Origin: JTS-RE37 sp963756115
GTDB taxonomy: Bacteria; Bacteroidota; Bacteroidia; Flavobacteriales; Flavobacteriaceae
Direction of reading: 5' to 3'
DNA: 64,000 nt
NCBI GenBank assembly: GCA_963756115.1
Contig: CAVWMN010000010.1
Span: 1,550,001 to 1,614,000 of the forward strand
The first letter of the stretch is position 1, and the number at the start of each line of letters is the position of its first letter. The translations under genes and the position numbers were made by a program. Below are positions 36,421 to 44,899 of this stretch, piece after piece. The notes beneath the pieces were generated by a model. It ran no database searches, had not been told where the DNA came from, and saw only the letters and a program-made list of their open reading frames with translations.

Positions 36421-38823
36421 ATGAAATGTGCTCTCCGCTGGCGGTTGACCACAATCCTTATACTTGGATGTGTGCCCCTTCTCGCTCAACAAAAATATAC
36501 CCTAAGTGGAAATGTTACCGAAGCCTCCAGCAATGAAACCATGATTGGGGTAACCATTGTCGTCCCACAACTGCGGACAGGGGTAACTACCAATGAATAT
36601 GGCTTTTATTCACTTACCCTGCCGGAAGGGGACTATGAGGTACAGGTCAGTTACCTGGGTTTTCAGGACATTATCCGCAGCGTTTCATTTACCGAAAACC
36701 AACAGATAAACTTCAGGCTTGCCGAGGAGGCTGAACAGTTGGAAGAAGTGATTGTAACCGAAGAAGGCGAAAAAATAAGCATCCGCAAACCGCAAATGAG
36801 CGTTAGCACGCTGGATATTCAGACTATAAAAAAGATCCCGGTAGTCCTGGGGGAAGCTGATGTCATCAAATCGCTTTTGCTCCTCCCGGGTATTACCAAC
36901 GCAGGCGAAGGGTCTTCGGGCTTCAACGTCCGGGGTGGCTCGGTAGACCAGAACCTTATTTTGCTGGATGAAGCAATCATCTTTAATTCCTCCCACCTCT
37001 TTGGGTTTTTCTCGGTTTTCAACCCGGATGCGATCAAAGATGTGAAACTGTTTAAAGGGGGTATTCCATCGCGGTACGGCGGTCGGGTGTCATCTGTCCT
37101 TGAGATTTTCCAGAAGGAAGGGAACAGCAGGGAATTCCATATGAACGGTGGCATCGGAGCTGTTGCAAGCAGGCTATTGGCAGAAGGCCCCATCATTAAA
37201 GAGAAGGCCGCCTTCCTGATAGGGGGTCGGGCCTCCTATGCCCATCTTTTCCTTCCACTCTTTAATATCGACAATACCGCCTATTTTTTTGACCTCAACA
37301 CCAAGCTCAATTACCGGATCAATCAAAATAACAATATTTACCTCTCGGGTTATTTCGGAAGGGATGTTTTTGGGATCGCTGAAAGTTTTCAGAACACCTA
37401 TGGAAACAGCGTTATCAATTTCAGGTGGAACCATCTTTTTTCAGACAAATTGTTTACCAATCTTTCCCTCATTTATTCCGATTATTATTATGGGCTCGAC
37501 CTTGACTTTGTAGGATTCCGCTGGAATTCCGGCATACAGAACTTCAATGTAAAGTACGACCTGAAGCATTATATCAATGATGACTTCCAGGTGAACTATG
37601 GGATCAATAATATCTATTATCGCTTCAATCCCGGGAAGATAGAACCCAGCGGGCCTGATTCGGGCATCATTGCCGAACAGCTGATCCAAAAATATGCCAA
37701 TGAATCAGCAGTCTATGCCGATGTGGAACATAACCTTACCAACGGGCTGAGTATTGAGTACGGGCTGAGGGTCAGCCATTTTATCCGGCTCGGGCAGGAC
37801 GAACTCAACTTATATGCCAATGATGAACCTGTTATTTTTGACCCGTTCCTGCTGGTATACCAGGAAGCTAAGCCCGTAGGCACCCTGCGCCCTGGACGCG
37901 GCGGTAGCCTGAAAACATTTACCAACCTGGAGCCACGATTATCCATGGCCTACAGTATCAATACTACCAATTCACTCAAGGCAAGTTATACAAGGCTCTC
38001 GCAATACCTGCATTTGCTTTCCAACACCAGCTCCCCCACTCCACTTGATGTCTGGGCCCCCAGCGGGCCTTTTGTTAAACCGCAACTCCTGGACCAGTAT
38101 GCCTTCGGGTATTTCAGGAATATTGGGGATGGGGATTATGCACTGGAAACAGAGGTATTTTATAAGGATATCCGGAACAGGATCGATTATATAGACGGTG
38201 CCAACCTCATCGCCAACAATTCCATTGAACAAGTGATCCTGAACGGGAAAGCCCGGGCGTACGGCCTGGAAGTCCTTTTCCGTAAAAACGAAGGACGGCT
38301 ACAGGGATGGGTCGCTTATACGCTTTCCCGTTCCGAACAACGTACCCCGGGGCGGGTACCTAAATCGGATACCGGCAGATCGAACAAAGAAACCGGGATC
38401 AATTTCGGGAACTGGTATAATACACCATATGACAAGACGCACGATATCGCCCTTTTCGGCAGTTATGAGCTCAACAGCAAATGGAGCTTCAATGCCAACT
38501 TTGTGTTCCAGACGGGGCAGCCAACCAACTACCCGATAGGACAATTCGCGTTCCAGGGGCTTACCATACCCTACTACGGGCTGCGGAACAAGGAACGCCT
38601 GCCAGATTATCACCGGATCGATATCGGGGCCACCCTGACGCCCCTGAAAAAGGCAGGGAAGAAATTACAATCAGAATGGGTTTTCAGCGTCTACAATGTA
38701 TACAACCGCCGGAATGCCGCTTCCATCAACTTCCGGCGCAATCAGGATACCGGAGTGAATGAAGCCATCCGCACTTCCATCTTTGGCATTGTACCCGCAG
38801 TGACCTATAATTTTAAATTTTAA
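36421..38823 (+). CDS. TonB-dependent outer-membrane receptor with CarboxypepD_reg-like N-domain
   Basis: 800 residues. Short signal (LTTILILGCVPLLAQQ), CarboxypepD_reg-like domain (about 22-110), plug domain (VLGEADVIKSLLLLPGIT, NVRGGSVDQNLILLDEAII), then a 22-strand barrel ending in YNFKF with the C-terminal aromatic. The class imports large ligands via TonB, usually working with a surface lipoprotein. The two DUF4249 lipoprotein genes start 3 bases after its stop, so they form a receptor-lipoprotein operon. Ligand unknown; not clearly SusC. Confidence 0.94.
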   Translation: MKCALRWRLTTILILGCVPLLAQQKYTLSGNVTEASSNETMIGVTIVVPQLRTGVTTNEYGFYSLTLPEGDYEVQVSYLGFQDIIRSVSFTENQQINFRLAEEAEQLEEVIVTEEGEKISIRKPQMSVSTLDIQTIKKIPVVLGEADVIKSLLLLPGITNAGEGSSGFNVRGGSVDQNLILLDEAIIFNSSHLFGFFSVFNPDAIKDVKLFKGGIPSRYGGRVSSVLEIFQKEGNSREFHMNGGIGAVASRLLAEGPIIKEKAAFLIGGRASYAHLFLPLFNIDNTAYFFDLNTKLNYRINQNNNIYLSGYFGRDVFGIAESFQNTYGNSVINFRWNHLFSDKLFTNLSLIYSDYYYGLDLDFVGFRWNSGIQNFNVKYDLKHYINDDFQVNYGINNIYYRFNPGKIEPSGPDSGIIAEQLIQKYANESAVYADVEHNLTNGLSIEYGLRVSHFIRLGQDELNLYANDEPVIFDPFLLVYQEAKPVGTLRPGRGGSLKTFTNLEPRLSMAYSINTTNSLKASYTRLSQYLHLLSNTSSPTPLDVWAPSGPFVKPQLLDQYAFGYFRNIGDGDYALETEVFYKDIRNRIDYIDGANLIANNSIEQVILNGKARAYGLEVLFRKNEGRLQGWVAYTLSRSEQRTPGRVPKSDTGRSNKETGINFGNWYNTPYDKTHDIALFGSYELNSKWSFNANFVFQTGQPTNYPIGQFAFQGLTIPYYGLRNKERLPDYHRIDIGATLTPLKKAGKKLQSEWVFSVYNVYNRRNAASINFRRNQDTGVNEAIRTSIFGIVPAVTYNFKF

Positions 38824-38826
38824 CAA

Positions 38827-39678
38827 ATGAGAGCGATCGTACGTTTACTCATGCTAATCCTTTTTTGCAACTGCGAGGATGTTGTGGAGGTTAACACCCC
38901 TACGGCTGAACCCAGGCTTATAGTAGATGCCCTTATTAAAATTGATATCAGCCAGCCTGTTCAAACAGCCCGTGTAGCTGTGGGGCTTACGGGCAACTAC
39001 TTTGGGGAGGTACCGGTTACGGAACTGCAGCAGATCACCATTACCAACACCGACATGGAATCCACGTTTGAAAACCCTAATACCATTGTGCTTTTGGAGC
39101 AGGAACCCGGTATATACGAGGCTGGCAAAAATACAGGGTTTTTTACGGACGGAAATCTCGTTTTACAGCTTACCCACCAGGACCGGTCCTATTTTGCACG
39201 TACTAATTTTGTGCCTACGGTACCCATTGACTCCCTGGTGCAGGGTGACGGAAAATTATTTGAAGGAAATGAAACAGAAGTCATCGTTACCTATACCGAT
39301 GCCCCGGACAGGGAGGATTTCTATGTTTTTGACTTTGATTTTGACGAGTACCTGGTAACCGAGGACACCTTTTACCAGGGGCAGGAATTCCGGTTTTCCT
39401 ATTTTTACGATAATAATCTGGAACCCGGGGATGCTGTAACTATTCGCATTTTAGGTGCGGACGAAAGCTTCTATAATTATATGAACCAGCTCATCCAGCA
39501 AAGTGGCGACCTGATGGGGCCTTTTGCCACCCCGGCTGCTACGGTCCGGGGGAATGTGTTTGATGTGACCGGCCTTGATAATGAGGAAATAGTGGATAAT
39601 GTTGACCGCCCTGATAAATTTGCATTAGGTTATTTCGCCGTGGTCCAGAGTTATAGCTCCCAAATACTAATTCAATGA
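38827..39678 (+). CDS. DUF4249 domain lipoprotein, copy 1
   Basis: 283 residues. N-terminal signal with a Cys (IVRLLMLILFCNCED). DUF4249 body: VEVNTPTAEPRLIVDALI, QLTHQDRSYFARTNF, YVFDFDFDEYLVTEDTF and a C-terminal NYMNQLIQQSGDLMGPF. DUF4249 proteins partner TonB receptors in Bacteroidota. Starts 3 bases after the receptor. The last 273 bases before its C-terminal end match copy 2 almost exactly (see repeats). Confidence 0.92.
   Translation: MRAIVRLLMLILFCNCEDVVEVNTPTAEPRLIVDALIKIDISQPVQTARVAVGLTGNYFGEVPVTELQQITITNTDMESTFENPNTIVLLEQEPGIYEAGKNTGFFTDGNLVLQLTHQDRSYFARTNFVPTVPIDSLVQGDGKLFEGNETEVIVTYTDAPDREDFYVFDFDFDEYLVTEDTFYQGQEFRFSYFYDNNLEPGDAVTIRILGADESFYNYMNQLIQQSGDLMGPFATPAATVRGNVFDVTGLDNEEIVDNVDRPDKFALGYFAVVQSYSSQILIQ
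39376..39648 (+). repeat. Near-identical tract in DUF4249 copy 1
   Basis: 273 bases matched by 40224-40496 with roughly 15 differences, mostly towards both edges; the central 130 or so bases are almost identical. The bases just before (39298-39375) differ at many synonymous sites from those before the second tract. Confidence 0.85.
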
Positions 39679-40526
39679 ATCGTAAGTCCTGTACGTACCT
39701 ATTCATAATGGTAATAACCGGCATTCTGGCATGTGAAGATGCCCTGGAGATAGAGGTGCCCACAGGGGAACCCAAGCTGATTGTGGACGCCCTTATTCGG
39801 ATAGACGAGGGCATGCCATTAGTGCGTGTTGCTGCCAAAGTATCCGTAACGTCTTCCTTCTTTCGAACAGTTCCGGCTACCGAATTGGAGCAAATTACCA
39901 TTGTTAACCTGGAAAGCGGTGGATTACTCATCCTGACGGAAAAGGAGGCCGGGTCTGGTATTTATGAAGAATTAACGAGTCCGGACTTCTTCAGGGATGG
40001 GGAACTTATCCTCCAACTAACCCACCAAAAGAGACTCTATTTTGCCCGAACCCGATATGTCCAAACAGTTCCGATAACGTCCGTTGAACAAGGCAAGGGT
40101 ACCTTTATTGGTGGAGATGAAACTGAAGTAATCGTTACTTTTATGGATGCAGCGGAACGTGACGATTTTTATGTATTCGATTTTGACTTCGATGAATATA
40201 TCGTTACCGAAGATGAATTCTATCAGGGGCAGGAATTCCGGTTCTCCTATTTTTACGATACTAACCTGGAACCCGGGGATGCTGTAACTATTTGCATTTT
40301 AGGTGCGGATGAAGGCTTCTATAATTATATGAACCAGCTCATCCAGCAAAGTGGCGACCAGATGGGGCCTTTTGCCACCCCGGCTGCTACGGTCCGGGGG
40401 AATGTGTTTGATGTGACCGGCCTTGATAATGAAGAAATAGTGGATAATGTTGACCGCCCTGATAAATTTGCGTTGGGGTATTTCGCGGTTGTTCAGGAAT
40501 ACAAACAATCCATAACCATTGAATAA
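39675..40526 (+). CDS. DUF4249 domain lipoprotein, copy 2
   Basis: 283 residues, the same length as copy 1. Signal MNRKSCTYLFIMVITGILACED with lipobox Cys. The N-terminal two thirds differ much from copy 1, while the C-terminal third (from QGQEFRFSYFYD to FALGYFAVVQ) is nearly identical, with an unusual Ile-Cys in VTICIL instead of VTIRIL. ATGA overlap with copy 1. Probably a second lipoprotein for the same receptor. Confidence 0.92.
   Translation: MNRKSCTYLFIMVITGILACEDALEIEVPTGEPKLIVDALIRIDEGMPLVRVAAKVSVTSSFFRTVPATELEQITIVNLESGGLLILTEKEAGSGIYEELTSPDFFRDGELILQLTHQKRLYFARTRYVQTVPITSVEQGKGTFIGGDETEVIVTFMDAAERDDFYVFDFDFDEYIVTEDEFYQGQEFRFSYFYDTNLEPGDAVTICILGADEGFYNYMNQLIQQSGDQMGPFATPAATVRGNVFDVTGLDNEEIVDNVDRPDKFALGYFAVVQEYKQSITIE
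40224..40496 (+). repeat. Near-identical tract in DUF4249 copy 2
   Basis: Partner of the tract at 39376-39648, 848 bases apart and in the same orientation. Sharp fall in similarity upstream suggests gene conversion rather than simple recent duplication. Confidence 0.85.
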
Positions 40527-40664
40527 ACCCTATTCCACTGTCCCGAAAAATCTCCCAGTCCCCTATTTCCGCTATGCAGATGAATTCGCTCCCATAAGTG
40601 ACCCGGTAGATGCTTTAAAATTGCATTAATATGCTACTTTTACAATCCATATAGTTACATTCAC

Positions 40665-40895
40665 ATGGGCACGGATAAAACATTGCTCTTAAAAGGCATA
40701 AAATATTTCGTTATAACGGTGGGGCTTATGTTTACGGCACCTGTTATACTCTATCAGGCTTTCAGGAATGAAGGGCACCCTTTCTTCTGGCCGGTGCTGA
40801 TACTGGGGATCATATTGGGAATAGCAGCAATTGCCATGGGTTTCTACAGTGTAAAAGTAGTCATGGATGCCTTTTTCAGCGAACACAAAAATTGA
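40665..40895 (+). CDS. DUF6095 family small membrane protein
   Basis: 76 residues, two helices: ITVGLMFTAPVILYQAF and VLILGIILGIAAIAMGFYSVKVVMDAFF. The N-terminal KTLLLKGIKYF matches the DUF6095 family common in Flavobacteriia. Function unknown. Just upstream of thrS but probably on its own promoter, as thrS has one at 40964-40994. Confidence 0.85.
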   Translation: MGTDKTLLLKGIKYFVITVGLMFTAPVILYQAFRNEGHPFFWPVLILGIILGIAAIAMGFYSVKVVMDAFFSEHKN

Positions 40896-40963
40896 CCACG
40901 GCGGTGCTGGTCAAATATGGTAAATCCGTTCTGCGACTGTCCCAAAAATCAGCGATTTATATA

Positions 40964-40994
40964 TTGCCCGCCTCAATGCAAGGTGTTATCTTTG
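40964..40994 (+). promoter_or_regulatory. Promoter of the thrS operon
   Basis: TTG (40964-40966), 20 bases, TATCTTTG (40987-40994): a near-perfect Bacteroidota promoter. Predicted start near 41001, 19 bases before the thrS ATG. So no long regulatory leader precedes thrS. Confidence 0.75.
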
Positions 40995-41019
40995 CGGACT
41001 TACAGACTTCGCATACGGC

Positions 41020-42960
41020 ATGATCAAAATTACATTACCAGACGGTTCGGTAAAGGAGCACCCATCAGGAGCTACCCCAATGGATGTAGCCAGGGAAATC
41101 AGTGAAGGATTGGCCAGGAATGTAATTTCTGCGAGCTTTAACGGCCACATCGTGGAAACCGCCTCCCCGCTGACCGAAGATGGAAAGCTAATACTCTATA
41201 CCTGGCATGACAAGGAAGGTAAAAAGGCGTTCTGGCATTCTTCCTCGCATGTGCTGGCCCAAGCACTGGAACAGCACTATCCCGGTATCAAACTGACTAT
41301 TGGCCCGGCTATTGAGAACGGCTTTTACTACGATGTTGATTTTGGGGAACATACCATTTCAGAAAAGGACTTTCCGGACCTGGAGGCCAAAGCCCTCGAA
41401 ATTGCAAGGGGAAAGCACCCGTTTAAAATGCGGGAGGTAACCAAGCAGGATGCACTTTCCTATTATAAAAAGCAAGGCAACGAATACAAGACGGAACTTA
41501 TTGAAAACCTTGAAGACGGCAGCATCACCTTCTGTGACCACGATACATTCACCGACCTGTGCAGGGGCGGGCATATCCCCAATACGGGGTTTATAAAAGC
41601 CGTCAAGATCCTCAACGTAGCAGGTGCATACTGGCGGGGAGATGAAAACAAACCTCAGCTTACACGGGTATACGGGATATCATTCCCCAAGCAAAAGGAA
41701 CTTACGGAGTACCTTGAACTACTGGAGGAAGCTAAAAAAAGGGACCACCGCAAACTTGGGAAGGAACTGGAATTGTTCACATTTTCCAAGAAAGTGGGCC
41801 AGGGGCTTCCGTTATGGCTGCCAAAAGGTGCCGCCCTCAGAGAAAGACTGGAACAATTTCTTAAAAAAGCCCAGAAAAAAGCAGGGTATGAAATGGTGGT
41901 ATCACCGCACATCGGTTTAAAGGAACTATATGTGACATCCGGCCATTACGCCAAATACGGGGCTGATAGCTTCCAACCCATCAGGACCCCGAAGCAGGAC
42001 GAAGAGTTCTTCCTGAAACCTATGAATTGCCCGCACCATTGCGAAATATACAATTCGAAACCATTCAGCTACAAAGAACTCCCGAAACGATATGCAGAAT
42101 TCGGGACTGTATACAGATATGAGCAAAGCGGGGAACTGCACGGCCTTACACGGGTGAGGGGATTCACCCAGGACGATGCACATATCTTCTGTACCCCGGA
42201 TCAACTCGATCAGGAATTTAAGGATGTAATAGACCTCTCACTGTATGTACTCAGTTCGCTCGGACTCGATAATTTCAGTGCCCAGGTTTCCGTAAGGGAC
42301 CCCGATCAGCCGGAAAAATATATCGGTACGGTAGAAAATTGGGATAAGGCAGAAAATGCCATCATCACCGCAGCTACCGAAAAGGGGCTGGAATTCGTCA
42401 TTGAAAAAGGGGAAGCGGCATTTTATGGCCCGAAACTCGACTTTATGGTGAAGGATGCCATCGGGAGGAACTGGCAATTGGGAACGATCCAGGTTGATTA
42501 CAACCTTCCAGAACGATTCGACCTAACCTATAAAGGCAGCGATAATGAATTGCATCGCCCGGTTATGATCCATAGGGCCCCGTTCGGGAGTATGGAACGA
42601 TTCATAGCCTTGTTATTGGAGCATACAGGAGGAAATTTCCCACTTTGGCTCACCCCGGAACAGGTAATTATCCTGCCCGTAAGCGAGAAGCATGAAAAAT
42701 ATGCTGAAAAAGTTTTAAATTCACTGGAAAATCACGAAATTCGCGCCCTTATTGATAAGCGGAACGAAACGGTTGGCAAGAAAATCCGTGAAGCGGAAAT
42801 GAATAAGGTCCCGTTTATGCTCATTGTTGGAGAAACAGAAGAGGAACAAGACGCTGTATCGGTACGGAGGCATGGAGGGGAAGATGCAGGCACGGTTTCC
42901 ATCGATGAATTTGCAGACTTGGTCGAAAAGGAAATAAGTAGTACTTTAAAGTCGTTTTAA
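41020..42960 (+). CDS. thrS: Threonine-tRNA ligase
   Basis: 646 residues. TGS domain (1-60), editing domain with HSSSHVLAQAL and DLCRGGHIPNTG (HxxxH and Cys-x-x-x-His zinc-type site), class II catalytic core with MNCPHHCEIY and RYEQSGELHGLTRVRGFTQDDAH, and a C-terminal anticodon-binding domain (ILPVSEKHEKYAEKVL). Full length. First gene of the thrS-infC-rpmI-rplT cluster; infC begins 32 bases later. Confidence 0.97.
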   Translation: MIKITLPDGSVKEHPSGATPMDVAREISEGLARNVISASFNGHIVETASPLTEDGKLILYTWHDKEGKKAFWHSSSHVLAQALEQHYPGIKLTIGPAIENGFYYDVDFGEHTISEKDFPDLEAKALEIARGKHPFKMREVTKQDALSYYKKQGNEYKTELIENLEDGSITFCDHDTFTDLCRGGHIPNTGFIKAVKILNVAGAYWRGDENKPQLTRVYGISFPKQKELTEYLELLEEAKKRDHRKLGKELELFTFSKKVGQGLPLWLPKGAALRERLEQFLKKAQKKAGYEMVVSPHIGLKELYVTSGHYAKYGADSFQPIRTPKQDEEFFLKPMNCPHHCEIYNSKPFSYKELPKRYAEFGTVYRYEQSGELHGLTRVRGFTQDDAHIFCTPDQLDQEFKDVIDLSLYVLSSLGLDNFSAQVSVRDPDQPEKYIGTVENWDKAENAIITAATEKGLEFVIEKGEAAFYGPKLDFMVKDAIGRNWQLGTIQVDYNLPERFDLTYKGSDNELHRPVMIHRAPFGSMERFIALLLEHTGGNFPLWLTPEQVIILPVSEKHEKYAEKVLNSLENHEIRALIDKRNETVGKKIREAEMNKVPFMLIVGETEEEQDAVSVRRHGGEDAGTVSIDEFADLVEKEISSTLKSF

Positions 42961-42992
42961 AAACTAAAGAGTTTAACTAAAATTAAGTAGTC

Positions 42993-43547
42993 ATAGCAAT
43001 ACGTAGAAGATTTAGGCCCCAACCCAGGAGGGAAAATAAGAACCCTCATAATATCAATGAAAAAATTACCGCCAGCGAAGTGCGATTGGTAGGTGATAAT
43101 GTTGAGATAGGGGTATATCCAATTGAGAAAGCTTTAGCCAAAGCAGAAGAATTGGCACTGGATCTTGTTGAAATATCACCGAATGCGGCGCCACCGGTTT
43201 GTAAAGTAATCGATTATAAAAAATTCCTTTACGAACAAAAGAAGCGGGAAAAGGTCATGAAGGCCAAAGCCACCAAGGTGATCATAAAGGAAATCAGGTT
43301 TGGTCCCAATACAGACGACCATGATTATGATTTTAAAAAGAAACACGCAGAGAAATTCCTGAAGGAAGGTGCCAAGCTAAAGGCTTACGTCTTTTTCAAA
43401 GGTCGCTCTATAGTTTACAAGGACAAGGGGGAAATTTTATTGTTGAAACTGGCCCAGGAATTGGAAGATTATGGAAAGGTTGAGCAGATGCCGAAATTGG
43501 AAGGCAAACGGATGACCATGTTCCTTGCTCCCAAAACGCGGAAGTAA
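42993..43547 (+). CDS. infC: Translation initiation factor IF-3, with non-standard start
   Basis: 184 residues if translation begins at ATA 42993. The frame gives (AUA)AIRRRFRPQPRRENK, then NINEKITASEVRLVGDNVEIG, the conserved start of Bacteroidota IF-3, while no ATG, GTG or TTG exists upstream of the GTG at 43080. The in-frame TAA at 42984-42986 closes the frame two codons earlier, so only GTA, GTC, ATA or the next ATA remain. IF-3 genes often use AUU, read poorly when IF-3 is abundant, which gives autoregulation; AUA would act the same way. Starting at 43080 would remove the conserved N-terminal domain start. C-domain is intact (PKLEGKRMTMFLAPK). Confidence 0.93.
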   Translation: MAIRRRFRPQPRRENKNPHNINEKITASEVRLVGDNVEIGVYPIEKALAKAEELALDLVEISPNAAPPVCKVIDYKKFLYEQKKREKVMKAKATKVIIKEIRFGPNTDDHDYDFKKKHAEKFLKEGAKLKAYVFFKGRSIVYKDKGEILLLKLAQELEDYGKVEQMPKLEGKRMTMFLAPKTRK

Positions 43548-43596
43548 GCGAAAGGATAAGGGATCCGTTAATTGAATATTAAAAAATAGGAAGAAA

Positions 43597-43794
43597 ATGC
43601 CTAAAATGAAAACAAAGTCCAGTGCCAAAAAGCGGTTCAAGCTAACCGGCACCGGTAAAATCAAAAGGAAGCACGCTTTTAAAAGTCATATCCTGACTAA
43701 AAAATCCAAAAAGCGGAAACTTAAATTAACGCATTCAACATTGGTGCACACAGCCGATATTGATAACATTAAAGGACAATTGCGACTAAAGTAA
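43597..43794 (+). CDS. rpmI: 50S ribosomal protein L35
   Basis: 65 residues, highly basic; PKMKTKSSAKKRFKLTGTGK and HILTKKSKKRKLKL are standard L35. 49 bases after infC. Full length. Confidence 0.97.
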   Translation: MPKMKTKSSAKKRFKLTGTGKIKRKHAFKSHILTKKSKKRKLKLTHSTLVHTADIDNIKGQLRLK

Positions 43795-43953
43795 TTGTTA
43801 TTGGGTACACTTTATTAACCATGGAGACGGGCAATTCAAAGTGTTTTAAATTATAGGTGTGCAGCTGGAAGACAAGGATGCAGTATATATCGATGCTGCT
43901 CCGGACCAATTGCCAACCTGATTTAAAAACGCCTGCTACAAAAAACAAGAAAA

Positions 43954-44297
43954 ATGCCAAGATCAGTAAATTCAGTGGCTTCTAGAGCCAGGAGAAAAAA
44001 GTATTAAAACAGGCCAAAGGGTACTTCGGAAGGCGTAAGAATGTCTGGACGGTTGCCAAGAACGCTGTAGAAAAGGCTATGGTATATGCATACCGTGACC
44101 GTAGAAACAAGAAAAGGAGCTTCCGTTCCCTATGGATAACCCGTATCAATGCGGGAGCCAGGCTGCACGGTATGTCTTACTCACAATTTATGGGCAGGAT
44201 CAAGGCCAATAACATTGAACTCAACCGGAAGGTTTTGGCCGACCTTGCCATGAACCATCCTGACGCCTTTAAGGCTATTGCGGAAAAGGTCCGGTAG
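43954..44297 (+). CDS. rplT: 50S ribosomal protein L20, interrupted by a -1 frameshift
   Basis: ATG at 43954 reads MPRSVNSVASRARRKKY and stops (TAA 44005-44007). Shifting back one base at AAA-AAG (heptamer A AAA AAG, 43995-44001) gives VLKQAKGYFGRRKNV and the rest of a normal L20 to 44297, total 114 residues, the normal size. So either one base (an A in a run of six) is missing in this sequence or strain, or the protein is made by -1 frameshifting or transcriptional slippage. L20 is normally essential for 50S assembly, so the gene must work in some way. See findings. Confidence 0.93.
43995..44001 (+). other. Slippery heptamer A AAA AAG in rplT
   Basis: In the reading frame of rplT this is X XXY YYZ, the same heptamer as E. 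coli dnaX, and a -1 slip gives exactly the wild-type L20 sequence. A stop codon follows two codons later. No obvious strong downstream pseudoknot or upstream Shine-Dalgarno-like stimulator was seen. Confidence 0.6.
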
Positions 44298-44320
44298 TCA
44301 GTGATTGTATAGGAAAGTAT

Positions 44321-44351
44321 AATCCCGGTCAGTAGATCGGGATTTTTATTT
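44321..44351 (+). terminator. Rho-independent terminator after rplT
   Basis: AATCCCG / CGGGATT stem with a 10-base loop, followed by TTTTATTTT. Closes the thrS-infC-rpmI-rplT transcript. Confidence 0.85.
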
Positions 44352-44390
44352 TGGGGCGCTTCTTCCGCCTGGGGAAATGCATGGATAGCT

Positions 44391-44813
44391 TCACTCACCG
44401 AAAGCGGTAAGGATCAGGGAACGGCCCTGGGCCTTATTCCTGTGTTCACACAAGTAGATTCCCTGCCAGGTCCCCATTTTTAATCGGCCGTGGGTTATCG
44501 GGATCTGTACGGAGGCTCCCATAAGCGAAGCCTTTATATGAGCCGGCATGTCATCAGGGCCTTCGCAGGTATGCAGGTAATAGGGTTGGTTCTCCGGTAC
44601 CAGCCTGTTCATATGGCTTTCAAAATCCTCCCTGACCGTGGGATCGGCATTTTCGTTAAGGGTCAGGCTCGCTGAAGTATGCAGGATAAAAACCTGGAGC
44701 ATGCCCTTCTGAAGTTGGGATAGCTCCGGAATTTCGCGAAGGACCACATCGGTGATCACGTGGAATCCCCGGGTGTAGGGCTTTAATTGCAGCTCTTTTT
44801 GATAGAACTTCAT
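44391..44813 (-). CDS. YjbQ family protein
   Basis: 140 residues. UPF0047/YjbQ signatures: HTSASLTLNENADPTVREDFESH with metal-site residues, MPAHIKASLMGASVQIPI, and GTWQGIYLCEHR. Some YjbQ proteins show weak thiamine phosphate synthase activity in E. coli; the real role is unclear. Divergent from the HAD gene. Confidence 0.93.
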   Translation of the reverse strand: MKFYQKELQLKPYTRGFHVITDVVLREIPELSQLQKGMLQVFILHTSASLTLNENADPTVREDFESHMNRLVPENQPYYLHTCEGPDDMPAHIKASLMGASVQIPITHGRLKMGTWQGIYLCEHRNKAQGRSLILTAFGE

Positions 44814-44870
44814 CTTTTAAAATATTAGGGGTAATACACTGAAATTACAACGATAATTGAACATAAAAAA

Positions 44871-44878
44871 TACCTTTG
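44871..44878 (+). promoter_or_regulatory. -7 element of the HAD hydrolase gene
   Basis: TACCTTTG matches TAnnTTTG. A weaker upstream TTG lies 11 bases off, so the -33 element is unclear. Transcription would begin near 44884, before both candidate ATGs (44894, 44900), which rules out the upstream TTG 44876 as start. Confidence 0.4.
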
Positions 44879-44899
44879 GGTAAAACTAATGAAATGCAC

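Noticed and set aside
43080..43547. infC starting at GTG 43080
   Set aside because: It would cut off the conserved IF-3 N-terminal region that is plainly present upstream in the same frame.
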